Shown here: positions 32,290-40,457 of the stretch, in pieces | Position numbering within the stretch: position 1 is the stretch's first letter | How the letters are laid out: the number at the start of each line of letters is the position of its first letter | Source: an uncultured Clostridia bacterium | GTDB taxonomy: Bacteria; Bacillota; Clostridia; Christensenellales; Aristaeellaceae | DNA length: 64,000 nt | Reading direction: 5' to 3' | NCBI GenBank assembly: GCA_944333055.1 | Contig: CALVKT010000010.1 | Location: 1 to 64,000, forward strand | Program-made: the position numbers and the translations under genes | The notes under the pieces: generated by a model | The model's database searches: none | What the model saw: only the letters and a program-made list of their open reading frames with translations | Told to the model about the DNA's origin: nothing

Positions 32290-33411
32290 TTAGACGCCGA
32301 AGAGCGCCTTGAGGCCGCCCTCGTCGAGCTTCGCGCCGATCACGCACAGGCGGCCCGTCACGTCCGCCGCGCCCTTGCGGATATTCTGCTCGCCCGGCGT
32401 GTAGTCAAAGTGGATCCAGCCGCCCTCCGCGCAGGGCACGATGCCCTTGGCGCGCAGCACGGCGCCGTAGCGCTCGCCGTCCAGCGCCGCGAGCATATCG
32501 GAAAGCTCCGCCTCGCCGAACGCGCGCACCGTCTCCACGCCCCAGGAGGTGAACACCTCGTCGGCGTGATGGTGGCCGTGGTCGTGGCAGCCGCAGTGCT
32601 CGTCATGCTCGTGATCATGGTGATGCGCATGCTCGTGATGATGCTCGTGCTCGTGATCATGATGATGCTCGTGGTCATGCTCATGATCGTGATGATGCTC
32701 GTGGTCATGGCAGCCGCAGGTGCAGTGCTCGTCATGCTCGTGCGCATGGTGGTGCGCATGCTCGTGCGCATGCTCGCGCATGACGGTCTCCAGCATCTCC
32801 TCGGCGAGGCTGTGATCCTGCTCCATGGCGGCGAGGATCTGCGCGCCGGTCAGCTCGTCCCACGGCGTGGTGAGGATGCGGGCCTTCTCGTTGTGGCTGC
32901 GCAGCAGGGCGACGGCCGCCTCCAGCTTGTCGGTGCTCAGCTTCTGTGTGCGCGAGAGCAGGATGGTGCCGGCGTATTCGATCTGGTTGAGGAAGAACTC
33001 GCCGAAGTTCTTGACGTACATGCGGCACTTCATCGCGTCCGCGACGGTCACGAAGCTGCCCATCTGCGCTTCGGGGATGTCCTTTTCCACGCCCTCCACG
33101 GCGCGGATGACGTCCGAGAGCTTGCCCACGCCGGACGGCTCGATGAGGATGCGGTCGGGGTGGTACTGATCGATCACCTTCTTGAGCGCCTCGCCGAAGT
33201 CGCCCACCAGCGAGCAGCAGATGCAGCCGGAGTTCATCTCCGTCACCTCGATGCCGGCCTCCTTCATGAAGCCGCCGTCGATGCCGATCTCGCCGAACTC
33301 GTTCTCAATGAGCACGACCTTCTCGTCCGCAAGCGCCTCCTTGAGCAGCTTCTTGATCAGCGTGGTCTTGCCCGCGCCCAGAAAGCCGGAGAAGATGTCA
33401 ATTTTCGTCAT
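32290..33411 (-). CDS. CobW/COG0523 metal-chaperone GTPase with very His-rich insert
   Basis: A 373-residue G3E GTPase expected to deliver a metal ion, most likely zinc, to a client. The GTPase domain shows FSGFLGAGKTTLI, the metal motif SGCICC (residues 61-66), and LLSRTQK in place of the usual NKxD base motif. Residues 214-282 contain 37 histidines in 69 positions, with two CxC-type clusters (CTCGC, CGC) flanked by HEHDEHC; the duplicated flanks suggest internal duplication. The C-terminal CobW_C domain follows. First gene of the operon running through ecfA1-ecfA2-ecfT-truA. Confidence 0.9.
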   Translation of the reverse strand: MTKIDIFSGFLGAGKTTLIKKLLKEALADEKVVLIENEFGEIGIDGGFMKEAGIEVTEMNSGCICCSLVGDFGEALKKVIDQYHPDRILIEPSGVGKLSDVIRAVEGVEKDIPEAQMGSFVTVADAMKCRMYVKNFGEFFLNQIEYAGTILLSRTQKLSTDKLEAAVALLRSHNEKARILTTPWDELTGAQILAAMEQDHSLAEEMLETVMREHAHEHAHHHAHEHDEHCTCGCHDHEHHHDHEHDHEHHHDHEHEHHHEHAHHHDHEHDEHCGCHDHGHHHADEVFTSWGVETVRAFGEAELSDMLAALDGERYGAVLRAKGIVPCAEGGWIHFDYTPGEQNIRKGAADVTGRLCVIGAKLDEGGLKALFGV

Positions 33412-33452
33412 GCATATCGCTCCTTTTCAGGTTTCACACTCAAAAACAAAAA

Positions 33453-33477
33453 CAGTTGGAACAAAGTATTCCAACTG
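33453..33477 (-). terminator. Stem-loop: malic enzyme terminator, also at the cobW start site
   Basis: CAGTTGGAA / TTCCAACTG with a 7-nt loop. On the minus strand it is followed by TTTTTGTTTTTGAG, a good rho-independent terminator for the malic enzyme gene. The predicted start of the cobW promoter (33481-33509) falls on its first arm, so it may also act as an operator or leader structure. Confidence 0.8.
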
Positions 33478-33480
33478 TAT

Positions 33481-33509
33481 ATTGTACACCATCCGGCGGG
33501 AGAATACAA
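33481..33509 (-). promoter_or_regulatory. Promoter for cobW-ecf-truA operon
   Basis: On the minus strand: TTGTAT (33504-33509), 17 bp, TACAAT (33481-33486). Transcription should start near 33474. Confidence 0.65.
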
Positions 33510-33534
33510 GGATTTCCGGCAAAAAGTCAGCGGC

Positions 33535-34707
33535 TCAGATCCGCGCCACGCCGCTTTCGCGCGCCGCGGCGGCCACGGCGTCGGCCACGGCCCGGCCCAC
33601 GCGCCTGTCGAACGCCTTGGGGATGATGTAATCGGCGCACAGCTCCTCCTCGCCGACCAGCGCGGCGATGGCGTGGCTGGCAGCCATCTTCATCGGCTCG
33701 TTGATGTCCCTGGCGCGCACGTCCAGCGCGCCGCGGAAGATGCCCGGAAAGGCGAGCACGTTGTTGATCTGGTTGATGTAGTCGCTGCGGCCGCTGCCCA
33801 CGACGGCCGCGCCGGCCTTGCGCGCCTCGTCCGGATGGATCTCCGGCACGGGGTTGGCCATCGGGAAGACGCACGCGCGCGGCGCCATGGAGGCGACCAT
33901 CTCCGGCGTGACGACGCCCGGCGCGCTCACGCCGATGAACACGTCCGCCCCGCGCATCGCGTCGGCGAGCGTGCCGGTGACGTGGCGCGGGTTGGTCACA
34001 CGGCTCATCTCCTCGTGCGCGGGGTTGAGTCCCGCCATGCCCTCGCAGAGGATGCCGCAGCGGTCGACAAGGATCAGGTCCTTGACGCCCAGGTTGAGCA
34101 GGTGCTTGCCAATGGCCACGCCCGCGCTGCCCGCGCCGTTGATGACCACACGCACGCCGTCCATCGCCTTGCCCACGACCTTGAGCGCGTTGATCAGCGC
34201 CGCAGCCACGACGATGGCCGTGCCGTGCTGATCGTCGTGGAAGACCGGGATGTCGCAGATCTCCTTGAGCCTGCGCTCCACCTCAAAGCAGCGCGGCGCG
34301 GCGATATCCTCCAGATTGATGCCGCCAAAGCTGCCGGAGATCAGGTAGATCGTGCGCACAAGCTCATCGACGTCCTTGCTGCGCACGCACAGCGGGAAGG
34401 CGTCCACGCCCGCGAACTCCTTGAACAGCACGCACTTGCCCTCCATGACGGGCATGCCGGCCTCCGGGCCGATGTCTCCCAGGCCCAGGATCGCCGTGCC
34501 GTCGGTGATGACGGCGACCATGTTCGCCCGGCGCGTGAGTTCGTAGCTCTTTTCGTAGTCGTCGCGGATGGCCAGACACGGCTCCGCCACGCCCGGCGTA
34601 TAGGCCAGGGAGAGCTCCTCGCTGTTGGTCACGTGCGCGCGCGCGGCGATCTCCAGTTTGCCCTTCCATTCGTAGTGCTTTTTGAGCGCCTCCCGGCGAA
34701 TATCCAT
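33535..34707 (-). CDS. NAD(P)-dependent malic enzyme (short form)
   Basis: Oxidative decarboxylation of malate to pyruvate and CO2 with NAD(P). The 390-residue bacterial short form shows [11 protein letters not shown], the catalytic region [26 protein letters not shown] (metal Asp), the Rossmann loop [11 protein letters not shown], and [18 protein letters not shown]. It is monocistronic with its own promoter and terminator. The ATG has AAGGAGTGG upstream. Cofactor preference cannot be read safely from the sequence. Confidence 0.93.
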   Translation of the reverse strand: MDIRREALKKHYEWKGKLEIAARAHVTNSEELSLAYTPGVAEPCLAIRDDYEKSYELTRRANMVAVITDGTAILGLGDIGPEAGMPVMEGKCVLFKEFAGVDAFPLCVRSKDVDELVRTIYLISGSFGGINLEDIAAPRCFEVERRLKEICDIPVFHDDQHGTAIVVAAALINALKVVGKAMDGVRVVINGAGSAGVAIGKHLLNLGVKDLILVDRCGILCEGMAGLNPAHEEMSRVTNPRHVTGTLADAMRGADVFIGVSAPGVVTPEMVASMAPRACVFPMANPVPEIHPDEARKAGAAVVGSGRSDYINQINNVLAFPGIFRGALDVRARDINEPMKMAASHAIAALVGEEELCADYIIPKAFDRRVGRAVADAVAAAARESGVARI

Positions 34708-34748
34708 CCAAACCCACTCCTTCGGCTGATGCGTGTATTGATGCGTTC

Positions 34749-34777
34749 ATCATACGCGAATTGGCGCGAAATTGCAA
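34749..34777 (-). promoter_or_regulatory. Promoter for malic enzyme gene
   Basis: On the minus strand: TTGCAA (34772-34777), 17 bp, TATGAT (34749-34754), about 40 bp before the start codon. Confidence 0.75.
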
Positions 34778-34824
34778 TCCCCGTCCGGCAGGAAAAGCGC
34801 GCTTTCGCCGCGAAATTCAAAAAA

Positions 34825-34841
34825 GACGCCGTGCAGGCGTC
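34825..34841 (-). terminator. Terminator-like hairpin upstream of the small ORF
   Basis: GACGCC / GGCGTC with a 5-nt loop; on the minus strand it is followed by TTTTTT. It lies only 34 bp before the start of the plus-strand gene at 34875, and would stop antisense transcripts coming from the right. Confidence 0.5.
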
Positions 34842-34874
34842 CCATGTGTTCCATTCAGAGAGGAGTTTCACGCC

Positions 34875-35114
34875 ATGAAGCCCAGCCGGGAAAACGTCTT
34901 CCGCACGCTGGCGCGCCTGGAGCAGTCCGGCGCGCTGCCCGATCGCGGCATTCTGTCCGTCTTCCTGTCCGACCGCGCCGGCGCGCAGCGGCTGCATGCC
35001 ACGCAGCTCGTCGTGCACACGTCGGGCGACGCGGTGTTCGTGCGCTTTTCGCGCCTGCCGTTCGTGCGCCCCTACGCCTATTCGCGCCAGGCGCTGCGCG
35101 TCGCCAGGCTGTAA
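34875..35114 (+). CDS. Small protein of unknown function, 79 aa
   Basis: Not recognised. The ATG is preceded by GAGAGGAG at 10 nt and codon use is GC3-rich like neighbours, which supports coding. The product is basic (many Arg), with an N-terminal helix (RENVFRTLARLEQSG) and two predicted beta strands (QLVVHTSGDAVFVRFSRL). No signal peptide, no cysteine. It stands alone between malic enzyme and the L,D-transpeptidase gene, with hairpins on both sides. No clear sigma-A promoter was found. Confidence 0.6.
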   Translation: MKPSRENVFRTLARLEQSGALPDRGILSVFLSDRAGAQRLHATQLVVHTSGDAVFVRFSRLPFVRPYAYSRQALRVARL

Positions 35115-35166
35115 TGCGATTCTATTCCGGCCGTGCGCAACGCGCACAGGAACAGGATGCTTCCCT

Positions 35167-35198
35167 CGCCGCAAGGCTTGTTTTTCAGCCTTGCGGCG
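35167..35198. other. 12-bp perfect stem-loop, T-rich loop
   Basis: CGCCGCAAGGCT / AGCCTTGCGGCG with loop TGTTTTTC, 52 bp after the small gene stop. No U tract follows, so it is not a classical terminator; it may protect or process the transcript end. Confidence 0.55.
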
Positions 35199-35262
35199 CC
35201 ATGGGCAGCCGTGACGATGCCGAGCGCGTGGCTTTCATCCGGTTCAAATGGACTTGAATCCA

Positions 35263-35296
35263 TCAAAAAGGACGTCCGCATTGACGGGCGTCCTTT
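35263..35296. terminator. Bidirectional terminator, small ORF / L,D-transpeptidase
   Basis: AAAAAGGACG and CGTCCTTTTT arms around a 14-nt loop that can add CCG/CGG pairs. Located between convergent genes; U tracts on both strands. Confidence 0.85.
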
Positions 35297-35319
35297 TTCG
35301 TCTCATCAATCCAGCGCGC

Positions 35320-37248
35320 TCACGGCGCTTCCATCCCCAGCTCTTCATACGCCTGGTCGATCACAGCGTTCCACGTCCGCACGACCTCCGGGCGTTCGGG
35401 CGCCTTGCAGGCCGAACACGGCTCAAGCTGCGTGTAGGGATAGCGCGCAAGCGTGCCGTAGGCGATCTCGGTGAGCGGCAGATACCGGCTGCGCACGCTG
35501 TCGCAGTAGGCGTCCGTGTGGTACTTTTCGCCGCCGTCGGGGTTGTAATACATGGGCGTCGCGTCGTCCGTCTCCGGCAGCTTGCGGCCGTCGTCGTCCC
35601 AGACGATCAGCTTGACGTTCTTCTCGTAGCGCAGGTTGTTCCAGATCCACTGGTGGTTGTAGCCGTCCTCGTTTTCCTTGCGCTGCACGCGGATGCAGCC
35701 GTGGGACGCGCGCGAGCCGAGCGCGCTCTCGCAGATGCTAAAGTCGCCCGATCCGTCTGCATAGACGCCCACGTTCTCGCCGTAGTAGACCGCCGGCACC
35801 ATGTGCAGCAGGTCGCCGCCGTTGAAGCGGATCGCCTGATCGCACCAGAGGTTGCCCGACCAGAAGCCGCCCGTCGGGCTGATGAGCAGAAATTCGCCGG
35901 AGGCCGTCTCGCAATAGTCCTCGTTCTGGCCCGTCGTGGTGCCGGTGGAGATGAGCAGCTCCGTGACCAGCTTGCCCTCTTTATACAGGTACAGCCGCTG
36001 CGTGCGCTTGTCCACGATCATGCCCCACGTCTGATTGGGCGTGACCGTGCGCAGGCGGCCCGGACGCACCCAGCCCTCTTCCAGCTCGTCATAGTCGTTG
36101 TAGGCCTGAATCTTCGACCAGCCGTCCTGCTCGTCGAGCACCTTGACGGCAACCGATTCCCCATAAAAAAAACCGCGATGTGCATCCCTGGTTTTTCTGC
36201 TGCCGTCAGGGCCGTCGGAAAGATACACCTTTTCCTTCTGATCGACGTCGAGCACCGTGATGTCCGCCGTGAGGCGGCTCCAGGCCGTCTCCTCGTCGTA
36301 GGGATCGAACTCGCCGAACCAGCCTCCCTCGATAGCCGTCTTGGCCGTCTCCAGCATGGCCTGCGCCTCTTCCTGCGCCTGCTGCGCAGCCTTCTCCTCG
36401 GCCGCCCGCCGCTTCTCCTCGATCTCTGCGGAGACGGCGAGCAGCGTATCGCGGTCGGCTTCGCCGGTCACGCTCAGGCCGCGCGCCTTCTGGTAGTTCT
36501 CGGTGGCCGTCTGCGTGCCCTTGCCGAACTTGCCCTCAGGCTCGCTATTGTAAAAGCCCAGCTCGATGAGGTTCTTCTGGAACGCGACGACCTCCTCGCC
36601 GCTGGAGCCCATCTTGAGCGTGGTGCCCACCAGCCCGCTCTCGCGCACGCCGTAGCCGCGGATGGACGGATCGTCCAGCCGGTAGACGTAGCGGCGCACC
36701 TCGGTGGGCGTCGGGCCGAGGATGTGGTTGTTTCCCTCGATCGTGTGCACGAGGTAGGTGCCGTCCGTATCCTGCGTCACGAACTCGACGATGCCCACGT
36801 GATCGAGCCGGTTGTACTTGTACCACTCGATGTAGATCAGATCGCCGCGCTGGGGCACGTAAGGCCGCTCGCTGACGAGCACGCCGTCGGAGAGATAAAA
36901 CTGGCCCTCCTCGCCCTTGAGCCCGCCGTTGACCGTGATGTAGCGCCCGCGCTCCTTGAACCAAGCCGCGCCGTCCTCGCAGCTGGCCTGCATGGGATAG
37001 TCGTTGCCGAGCATGGACGTGCCGTAGACCTCGTCCGCGCGCGCCACGCACCAGGAGACGAACTCCGAGCACCACTCGCCGTAGGCCTTGCCGCCCCACT
37101 CGCCATACTTGCTGTATCCGCCCTTGGTAGCGGTGTAGCCCAGCTCGCTCACGGCGGCGTTGACGACCATCTCCGCCTGCTCGTCGGCCAGCGCGCACGC
37201 GCCCAGCAGCATACAGAGCGACACAAGAAGCGCAGCGATCCTCTTCAT
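35320..37248 (-). CDS. Secreted CHAP / peptidoglycan-binding / L,D-transpeptidase protein
   Basis: A 642-residue exported wall protein. Domains in order: signal peptide (MKRIAALLVSLCMLLGACAL); CHAP-like amidase region (about 25-190) with Cys60 in YGEWCSEFVSW and His150 in LDHVGIVEF; PG_binding_1 (about 212-272); a charged coiled coil (about 275-308); an SH3-like stretch (about 325-400); and a YkuD L,D-transpeptidase domain (about 405-545) with catalytic SHGCIRV (Cys518). A last 100 residues contain four Cys. It should both cut and crosslink peptidoglycan. ATG 37248 is chosen since GGAAAGG lies 9 nt upstream. It follows the RluA gene by 63 bp. Confidence 0.88.
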   Translation of the reverse strand: MKRIAALLVSLCMLLGACALADEQAEMVVNAAVSELGYTATKGGYSKYGEWGGKAYGEWCSEFVSWCVARADEVYGTSMLGNDYPMQASCEDGAAWFKERGRYITVNGGLKGEEGQFYLSDGVLVSERPYVPQRGDLIYIEWYKYNRLDHVGIVEFVTQDTDGTYLVHTIEGNNHILGPTPTEVRRYVYRLDDPSIRGYGVRESGLVGTTLKMGSSGEEVVAFQKNLIELGFYNSEPEGKFGKGTQTATENYQKARGLSVTGEADRDTLLAVSAEIEEKRRAAEEKAAQQAQEEAQAMLETAKTAIEGGWFGEFDPYDEETAWSRLTADITVLDVDQKEKVYLSDGPDGSRKTRDAHRGFFYGESVAVKVLDEQDGWSKIQAYNDYDELEEGWVRPGRLRTVTPNQTWGMIVDKRTQRLYLYKEGKLVTELLISTGTTTGQNEDYCETASGEFLLISPTGGFWSGNLWCDQAIRFNGGDLLHMVPAVYYGENVGVYADGSGDFSICESALGSRASHGCIRVQRKENEDGYNHQWIWNNLRYEKNVKLIVWDDDGRKLPETDDATPMYYNPDGGEKYHTDAYCDSVRSRYLPLTEIAYGTLARYPYTQLEPCSACKAPERPEVVRTWNAVIDQAYEELGMEAP

Positions 37249-37311
37249 CGTTTCCATCCTTTCCAATTCACTTAACCATTTGACGAACGCGACCCGGTTT
37301 TTCTTCCCGCG

Positions 37312-38052
37312 TCACGGACAAATCTCCGCCTCCCGCGCCCAGACAGCCGCATCAAATGCGCGCCAGGGCGCGCGCTCCGGCGGCGGCAGCGCGGTGAAAT
37401 CCATCTCATCCTTCTTCGTGGGATGCACGAACCCCAGATGCGCGCCCCAGAGCGCGATCTGCTCGCCGGGCCTGCCCGCGCCATAGCGCGCGTCGCCCCA
37501 GATGGGATGGCCCGCATGCGCGAGCTGCACGCGAATCTGATGCGAGCGGCCCGTGAAGAGCCTGACGCGCAGCAGCGAGAGGCCGTCCGCCTCGCCGGCC
37601 TTCTCATAGCGCAGCAGCGCGTCCTTCGCGCCGGGCGCATGCGGCGGCACGACGCGCACCGTATTCGTGCGCTCGTCCTTGAGCAGCCAGTCGCTGCACG
37701 TCGCGGCTTGCGGCGCGCTGCCGCGCACGGCGGCCACGTACTGGCGCGCAAGCGTCTTGTCGCGCACCTGTGCGCTGAGCCTGTCGGCGGCCTTGCTCGT
37801 GCGCGCAAGCACGACCAGCCCGCCCACCGGCCGGTCGAGCCGATGCACGAGGCCGAGGTAGACCGCGCCGGGCTTTTCATACTTCTCGGCGATATACCGC
37901 TTCATCGTGCCGTGCAGGTCGGGATCGCCGGAGGCGTCCGCCTGCGTGGGCATGTTCGGCGGCTTGACGACGACGAGCAGGTGATTGTCCTTATAGACGA
38001 TGGAGATGCCGTGATACTGTTCCATGGTGGCCTCGCTGCAAACGCGCAGCAT
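37312..38052 (-). CDS. RluA-family pseudouridine synthase (no S4 domain)
   Basis: A 246-residue pseudouridine synthase with catalytic Asp in GLVHRLDRPVGGLVVLART and the C-terminal TGRSHQIRVQLAHAGHPIWGD block. It lacks the N-terminal S4 domain of RluD, like RluA itself or YlyB-short forms, so it may act on 23S rRNA or tRNA. ATG at 38052 has GAGAGG upstream; the longer frame runs into the repeat region. Cytoplasmic. It precedes the L,D-transpeptidase gene without obvious functional link. Confidence 0.88.
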   Translation of the reverse strand: MLRVCSEATMEQYHGISIVYKDNHLLVVVKPPNMPTQADASGDPDLHGTMKRYIAEKYEKPGAVYLGLVHRLDRPVGGLVVLARTSKAADRLSAQVRDKTLARQYVAAVRGSAPQAATCSDWLLKDERTNTVRVVPPHAPGAKDALLRYEKAGEADGLSLLRVRLFTGRSHQIRVQLAHAGHPIWGDARYGAGRPGEQIALWGAHLGFVHPTKKDEMDFTALPPPERAPWRAFDAAVWAREAEICP

Positions 38053-38094
38053 GTCTGTCCTCTCTGAATCCATCCGTGGCAAAGCGGCTCGCGG

Positions 38095-38247
38095 CCGGCG
38101 CTTTGCGCGTCCCATGCGGCTTTGCCGCCTTCCGGGGAACGCGTTTGAGCGCTGCGCGCTTGAGGGCCGTCGGGGCTGCCGCCCCAAGCCCTGCCCTGAG
38201 GGATCTCGTCCCTCCGGCTCTTCCCTGCTTTGCAGCGGTGGGTCTGC
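38095..38247 (+). repeat. Dispersed intergenic repeat, short form (copy B4)
   Basis: Shows GCGCTTTGCGCGTCC, GGGGCTGCCGCCCC, AAGCCCTGCCCTGAGGGA, TCGTCCCTCCGGCTCTTCCC and GCTTTGCAGCGG, the best preserved short-form copy. It fills the gap between the RluA gene and the broken methyltransferase. Confidence 0.75.
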
Positions 38248-39129
38248 TTATTCCGCCTGCCAGCGGCCGCTGGTGCCGCAGGGCAGCACGCCGCCCGCGC
38301 TCACCGGCAGGCAGAGCTCATCGGCGTGCGTCCGTCCGCCGAAGCGGGCCGTCACGCACATATCGACCATGTTGCCCAGCACGCTCGCCTGAAAGCCCGT
38401 CGTATAGCCGTTGAGCAGGAAGAACAGCGGCGCCTCGCTCAGCGCGTCGCTCGCCGCCTTCACCAGCCCGTAGAGCTCGTTTTCCAGCTTCCAGACCTCG
38501 CCGCCCGGCCCACGGCCGTAGCTGGGCGGATCCATCAGGATGCCGTCGTAGAAATGCCCGCGCCGCGCCTCGCGCTGCACGAACTTGAGCGCGTCGTCGA
38601 CGATCCAGCGCGTGCACGCTTCCGGCAAGCCGCACAGCTCGCGGTTCTCCCGCGCCCACTGCACCATGCCCTTCGCCGCGTCGCAGTGGCACACCTGCGC
38701 GCCCGCCGCCGCGCACGCCATCGTCGCGCCGCCGGTATAGGCGAAGAGATTGAGCACCCGAACCGGCCTGCCCTCGGCGCGCCGGCGCTTGACCAGCGCG
38801 CTCATCCACGCCCAGTTGGCCGCCTGCTCCGGGAACAGTCACGTGTGCGTGAAGCCCGTCGGGCGCACGTAAAAGCGCAGCGGGTCGCCGTTGCAGTCAA
38901 AGCCGACCGTCCAGCGTTCAGGCAGCTTCGCGAAGAATTCCCAGCTGCCGCCGCCCTTTTCGCTGCGGTGATAGTGCGCCTGCGCCCTGCGCCAGAGCGA
39001 GGGATCGCGCGCCGGCCAGATGGCCTGCGGGTCCGGGCGGCGCAGGTATACATCGCCCCAGCGCTCCAGCTTTTCGCCGCCGCCGCAGTCGAGCACCTCG
39101 TAATCCTGCCATTGATCCGCGATAAACAT
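38248..39129 (-). pseudogene. Class I SAM rRNA-methyltransferase-like gene interrupted by an in-frame TGA
   Basis: Homologous to RlmI/COG1092-type 23S rRNA cytosine methyltransferases, about 293 codons in one frame. The first 96 codons end FYVRPTGFTHT, then TGA at 38841-38839, then LFPEQAANWAW continues in the same frame to the SAM-binding LNLFAYTGGATMA and the catalytic DPPSYGRG. Relatives read THTGLFPEQ here, so a glycine codon (GGA) became TGA by one base change; no frameshift is involved. The downstream piece alone could start at ATG 38805. It follows the GH4-like gene by 13 bp. Likely a recent nonsense mutation or a sequencing error. Confidence 0.8.
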
Positions 39130-39142
39130 GCGTTACCTCTCT

Positions 39143-40450
39143 TTAAAAGAATCGCTTGAGTCTGTCCTTCTGCGCTTCCATCATATCAGAAAGCACGCCT
39201 TCTGTATAGAGCAAATCGATGCCGGAGAGCGCCGGATCGATCTCCATCGCCTCGCGCAGCGCCTGCCGGCTGCCCGTGGCGCCCGCCTCGGCGTAGAGCA
39301 CATTCGTCAGGCTCAGCTGGTTGAGCAGATCGTGCAGCTCCACGGGCAGCGGCGCGGCCTCGCCGCGCGCGCCCCGCGCCGTCACGACCGCCGGGCACTC
39401 CACAAAGCGCCCCGGCGTCACGCCCTCCACCGCGCCGTCGCACGGCATGTTCAGGTCGGCGGCGCGGCAGTCGCCCTCGCCCCACAGCGCGCGCAGGATT
39501 TCCACCGGCCGCGCGCTCTGCAAGCCGCTCGTGCGAATCTGCCCCCACGCCTGCGCCCCCCTGGGCGTCAGCGGGCCGTGCACGGTCAGCAGCGCCAGGT
39601 TGCGCTTGCGCAGCTCGTAATCAGCCAGCCCCACGCCGGAGAGCAGCACCGTCTTGCGCGGGCTGTTTTCCGTGTCGGGCAGCAGCTCGTAGTGCATCAC
39701 GCGCGCGCCCGCCGGGATCGCGCCGTACCAGTCGATGTACTGCGCGGAGAGCGCCTCGCGGCTGTCCTCCCGCATCTCCTTCATGCAGCGGGGAATCAGA
39801 TCGACGCCCTGCTTTTGATCGCGCAGCACCGTCACCCACGAGAAGTTGTTGAGGCCCGCGCAGGCGATCTCCATGTTTTCTTCCCTGACGTCCAGATACA
39901 GCGCCAGGCGCTTTTTCGTCTGCTCGGTCGTGCCGCTCACGCCCAGCGTGCGCACGCCGAAGAACCGCTGCGCGCACTCGCACGCGCGCGCCAGCTGCAC
40001 GCCGCCATAGCCGCTGTCGCACAGGATCAGCGGCGCATCCGGACATTCCTCCCGCATCTGCCCGGCCATGTCGGCGATGAAGTCGAGCACGCGTATCGTC
40101 TGCATTGCGCCGCCGATGCCCCCGCGCAATCGCGCCTGCTTGTACAGGCCCACGTCCTCCAGCGCCTTGAGGTCGAGCTTCCATGCCGCCTCGTCGAGGA
40201 AGTCCGCGCAGAAGAGGACCGCGTCGGCGCTGAAGATGGCCTTGCGCAGCTGGGTGGTGTAGTAAAAGCGGGCCTCGCAGCCGAACGCCCGTGCCAGCGC
40301 CTGCGCGCCGCGGGCGGACAGCTCCGCCATGTCCAGATCGCTGTCCACCATCCAGACCTCCACGGGCGTGCGCCAACGCACAAACAGGTCTTCGAAAATG
40401 GCGGGGGCAAAGTGATATGCCCCCGCGCCGGCTATGACAATCTTCTTCAT
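39143..40450 (-). CDS. GH4-like NAD-dependent glycosidase family protein lacking the metal site
   Basis: A 435-residue protein with the glycoside hydrolase 4 layout: Rossmann N-terminus IVIAGAGAYHFAP, VDSDLD, SADAVLFCADF, and GGIGGAMQTIRVL. The usual NP after the nucleotide strand is replaced (LILCDSGYGG, 141-150), the GxCH metal cysteine/histidine site reads LGVSG (169-173), and the NH motif reads GLNN (199-202). So the NAD fold is kept but the Mn-binding and catalytic residues appear lost. It lies 7 bp after the GT-C-like gene in the ileS operon. It may be a non-hydrolytic or NAD-dependent sugar protein. Confidence 0.75.
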   Translation of the reverse strand: MKKIVIAGAGAYHFAPAIFEDLFVRWRTPVEVWMVDSDLDMAELSARGAQALARAFGCEARFYYTTQLRKAIFSADAVLFCADFLDEAAWKLDLKALEDVGLYKQARLRGGIGGAMQTIRVLDFIADMAGQMREECPDAPLILCDSGYGGVQLARACECAQRFFGVRTLGVSGTTEQTKKRLALYLDVREENMEIACAGLNNFSWVTVLRDQKQGVDLIPRCMKEMREDSREALSAQYIDWYGAIPAGARVMHYELLPDTENSPRKTVLLSGVGLADYELRKRNLALLTVHGPLTPRGAQAWGQIRTSGLQSARPVEILRALWGEGDCRAADLNMPCDGAVEGVTPGRFVECPAVVTARGARGEAAPLPVELHDLLNQLSLTNVLYAEAGATGSRQALREAMEIDPALSGIDLLYTEGVLSDMMEAQKDRLKRFF

Positions 40451-40457
40451 GATCCGT

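Noticed and set aside
33453-33477. Zur box
   Set aside because: The palindrome lacks the TAAT-centre and ATTA arms of known Firmicutes Zur sites; kept only as terminator and possible unknown operator.
38839-38841. TGA as a recoded glycine or selenocysteine codon
   Set aside because: No other gene here uses TGA as sense, and many genes end with TGA. Relatives have glycine, not cysteine, and no SECIS-like stem is evident.
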